From Methanosarcinales archaeon (GTDB taxonomy: Archaea; Halobacteriota; Syntropharchaeia; Alkanophagales; Methanospirareceae), in assembly GCA_030665925.1 (NCBI GenBank), contig DAOUYX010000118.1, positions 1 through 5,231 on the forward strand: DNA of 5,231 nt. The letters run 5' to 3'. The stretch's first letter is position 1. Every line of letters begins with the position of its first letter. The notes under the pieces are model-generated. The model saw only the letters and a list, made by a program, of their open reading frames with translations, did no database searches and was not told where the DNA came from. Below, one piece after another: positions 4,776 through 5,231 of the stretch. A program made the translations under genes and the position numbers.

Positions 4776-5174
4776 ATGATAATGCCCGAAGAGGTAAAGA
4801 AGTTATTTGAAGCCCAGAGTATAGTCGCATTTGCAACCGCGAATGAAGAAGGAAAGCCCAATGTCGTCCCGATACTGTGGAAGACGATCCTGAATGACGA
4901 AACAGTGTTGCTCCTTGACAATTATATGAGGACGAGCAAGCAGAACCTTATGGAGAACGCTAACGTTTGTATCTCCTTCTGGGATCCCAAAACGAATGAA
5001 GCATACAAAATCAAAGGGATAGGAACCTATCACGCCGAAGGCACGATTTACGAAGCAGGTAAGAAATTCATGCAGTCGAAGAAGCCTGACAACGCCCCAC
5101 GAGGCGTTGTTGAGGTTAAGGTAACCGAAGCATACAACATAAAACCAGGACCTGACGCCGGTAAAAAAATATAA
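4776..5174 (+). CDS. Pyridoxamine 5'-phosphate oxidase-fold FMN-binding protein
   Basis: The 132-residue product is a small split-barrel flavin-binding protein. It opens with PEEVKKLFEAQSIVAFATAN, then EGKPNVVPILWKTI at 26-38 (the strand pair typical of the fold). VLLLDNYMRTSKQNLMENAN at 44-63 holds the basic/hydroxyl segment that usually contacts the FMN phosphate. VCISFWDPKTNEAYKIKG and the late strand RGVVEVKVTEAYNIKPGPDA follow. Related small archaeal proteins bind FMN and are thought to be flavin-dependent reductases or flavin carriers rather than true pyridoxamine oxidases; the substrate is unknown. The ATG at 4776 is chosen because GGTG lies 6 nt upstream and homology begins there. A longer frame from 4650 would add 42 residues that look like translated promoter sequence. 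GTG codons at 4764 and 4767 are less likely alternatives. It is probably a single-gene unit. Confidence 0.9.
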   Translation: MIMPEEVKKLFEAQSIVAFATANEEGKPNVVPILWKTILNDETVLLLDNYMRTSKQNLMENANVCISFWDPKTNEAYKIKGIGTYHAEGTIYEAGKKFMQSKKPDNAPRGVVEVKVTEAYNIKPGPDAGKKI

Positions 5175-5192
5175 TTTCAAATTGTAAAGATG

Positions 5193-5231
5193 TTATAGTA
5201 TCTCTTCTATCATCCTCCCGTAAGCCGGTCG
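5193..5231 (-). CDS. Possible C-terminal end of a convergent gene, cut by the window edge
   Basis: Read on the minus strand from the last base, the sequence gives RPAYGRMIEEIL followed by TAA, and the stop is 18 bp from the stop of the FMN-binding gene. The peptide looks like an ordinary protein C-terminus and the spacing suits a convergent pair, but twelve codons are too few to identify a family. Confidence 0.35.
   Translation of the reverse strand, partial: RPAYGRMIEEIL

Noticed and set aside
4803..5180. Minus-strand open frame antisense to the FMN-binding gene
   Set aside because: It is a shadow frame rich in Phe, Cys and Trp with no recognisable motif, lying opposite a clear coding sequence.

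Overview
The window is archaeal, most likely from a methanogen-related euryarchaeote (possibly an uncultured Methanosarcinales/ANME-like lineage; this placement is a guess from protein resemblance). The domain assignment is firm. Translation factor aIF1A, a RIO1 kinase, a Dim2/Pno1-type double-KH protein and the GTPase / DUF2073 / DUF2072 trio are all archaeal, and TATA-like box A sequences rather than bacterial -35/-10 pairs precede the genes.

Layout. (1) Positions 1-348 hold the 3' part of an IS630/Tc1-mariner-type DD34E transposase on the + strand, broken by two frame changes that both lie in A-runs. (2) Positions 349-460 are a short spacer with three tandem copies of a 10-bp ATCTGTGT-type unit. 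(3) Positions 461-2959 are a minus-strand group read in the order aIF1A, RIO1, KH (Dim2/Pno1), pcm. aIF1A and RIO1 are tightly coupled. KH and pcm follow after gaps of 123 and 82 bp that contain promoter candidates. (4) Positions 2960-3135 are a divergent promoter region with a near-palindromic AT-rich box A. (5) Positions 3136-4573 are a plus-strand operon: an Era-like GTPase, DUF2073 and a DUF2072 Zn-ribbon protein. This trio was named oapA-oapB-oapC in Haloferax volcanii because it lies beside the main replication origin there. A hairpin plus T-rich tract follows. (6) Positions 4776-5174 encode a small FMN-binding protein of the pyridoxamine-phosphate-oxidase fold. (7) The right edge carries what may be the last 12 codons of a convergent gene.

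How the genes fit together. aIF1A, RIO1 and the Dim2-like KH protein all act on the small ribosomal subunit (initiation, 40S/30S maturation, and the 3' end of 16S rRNA), so the minus-strand operon is a small-subunit biogenesis module. Pcm, a protein-repair methyltransferase, is a passenger or co-regulated gene. The divergent operon encodes a GTPase of the Era/Obg-like class that lacks an RNA-binding KH domain. It faces a stand-alone KH protein across a shared promoter region, so a role in ribosome assembly is worth testing alongside the origin association. No gene here is entirely without known relatives. The more unusual items are the roughly 30-residue Ser/Thr-rich insert in the GTPase, bracketed by a direct repeat, and the slippery sequence in the transposase remnant.
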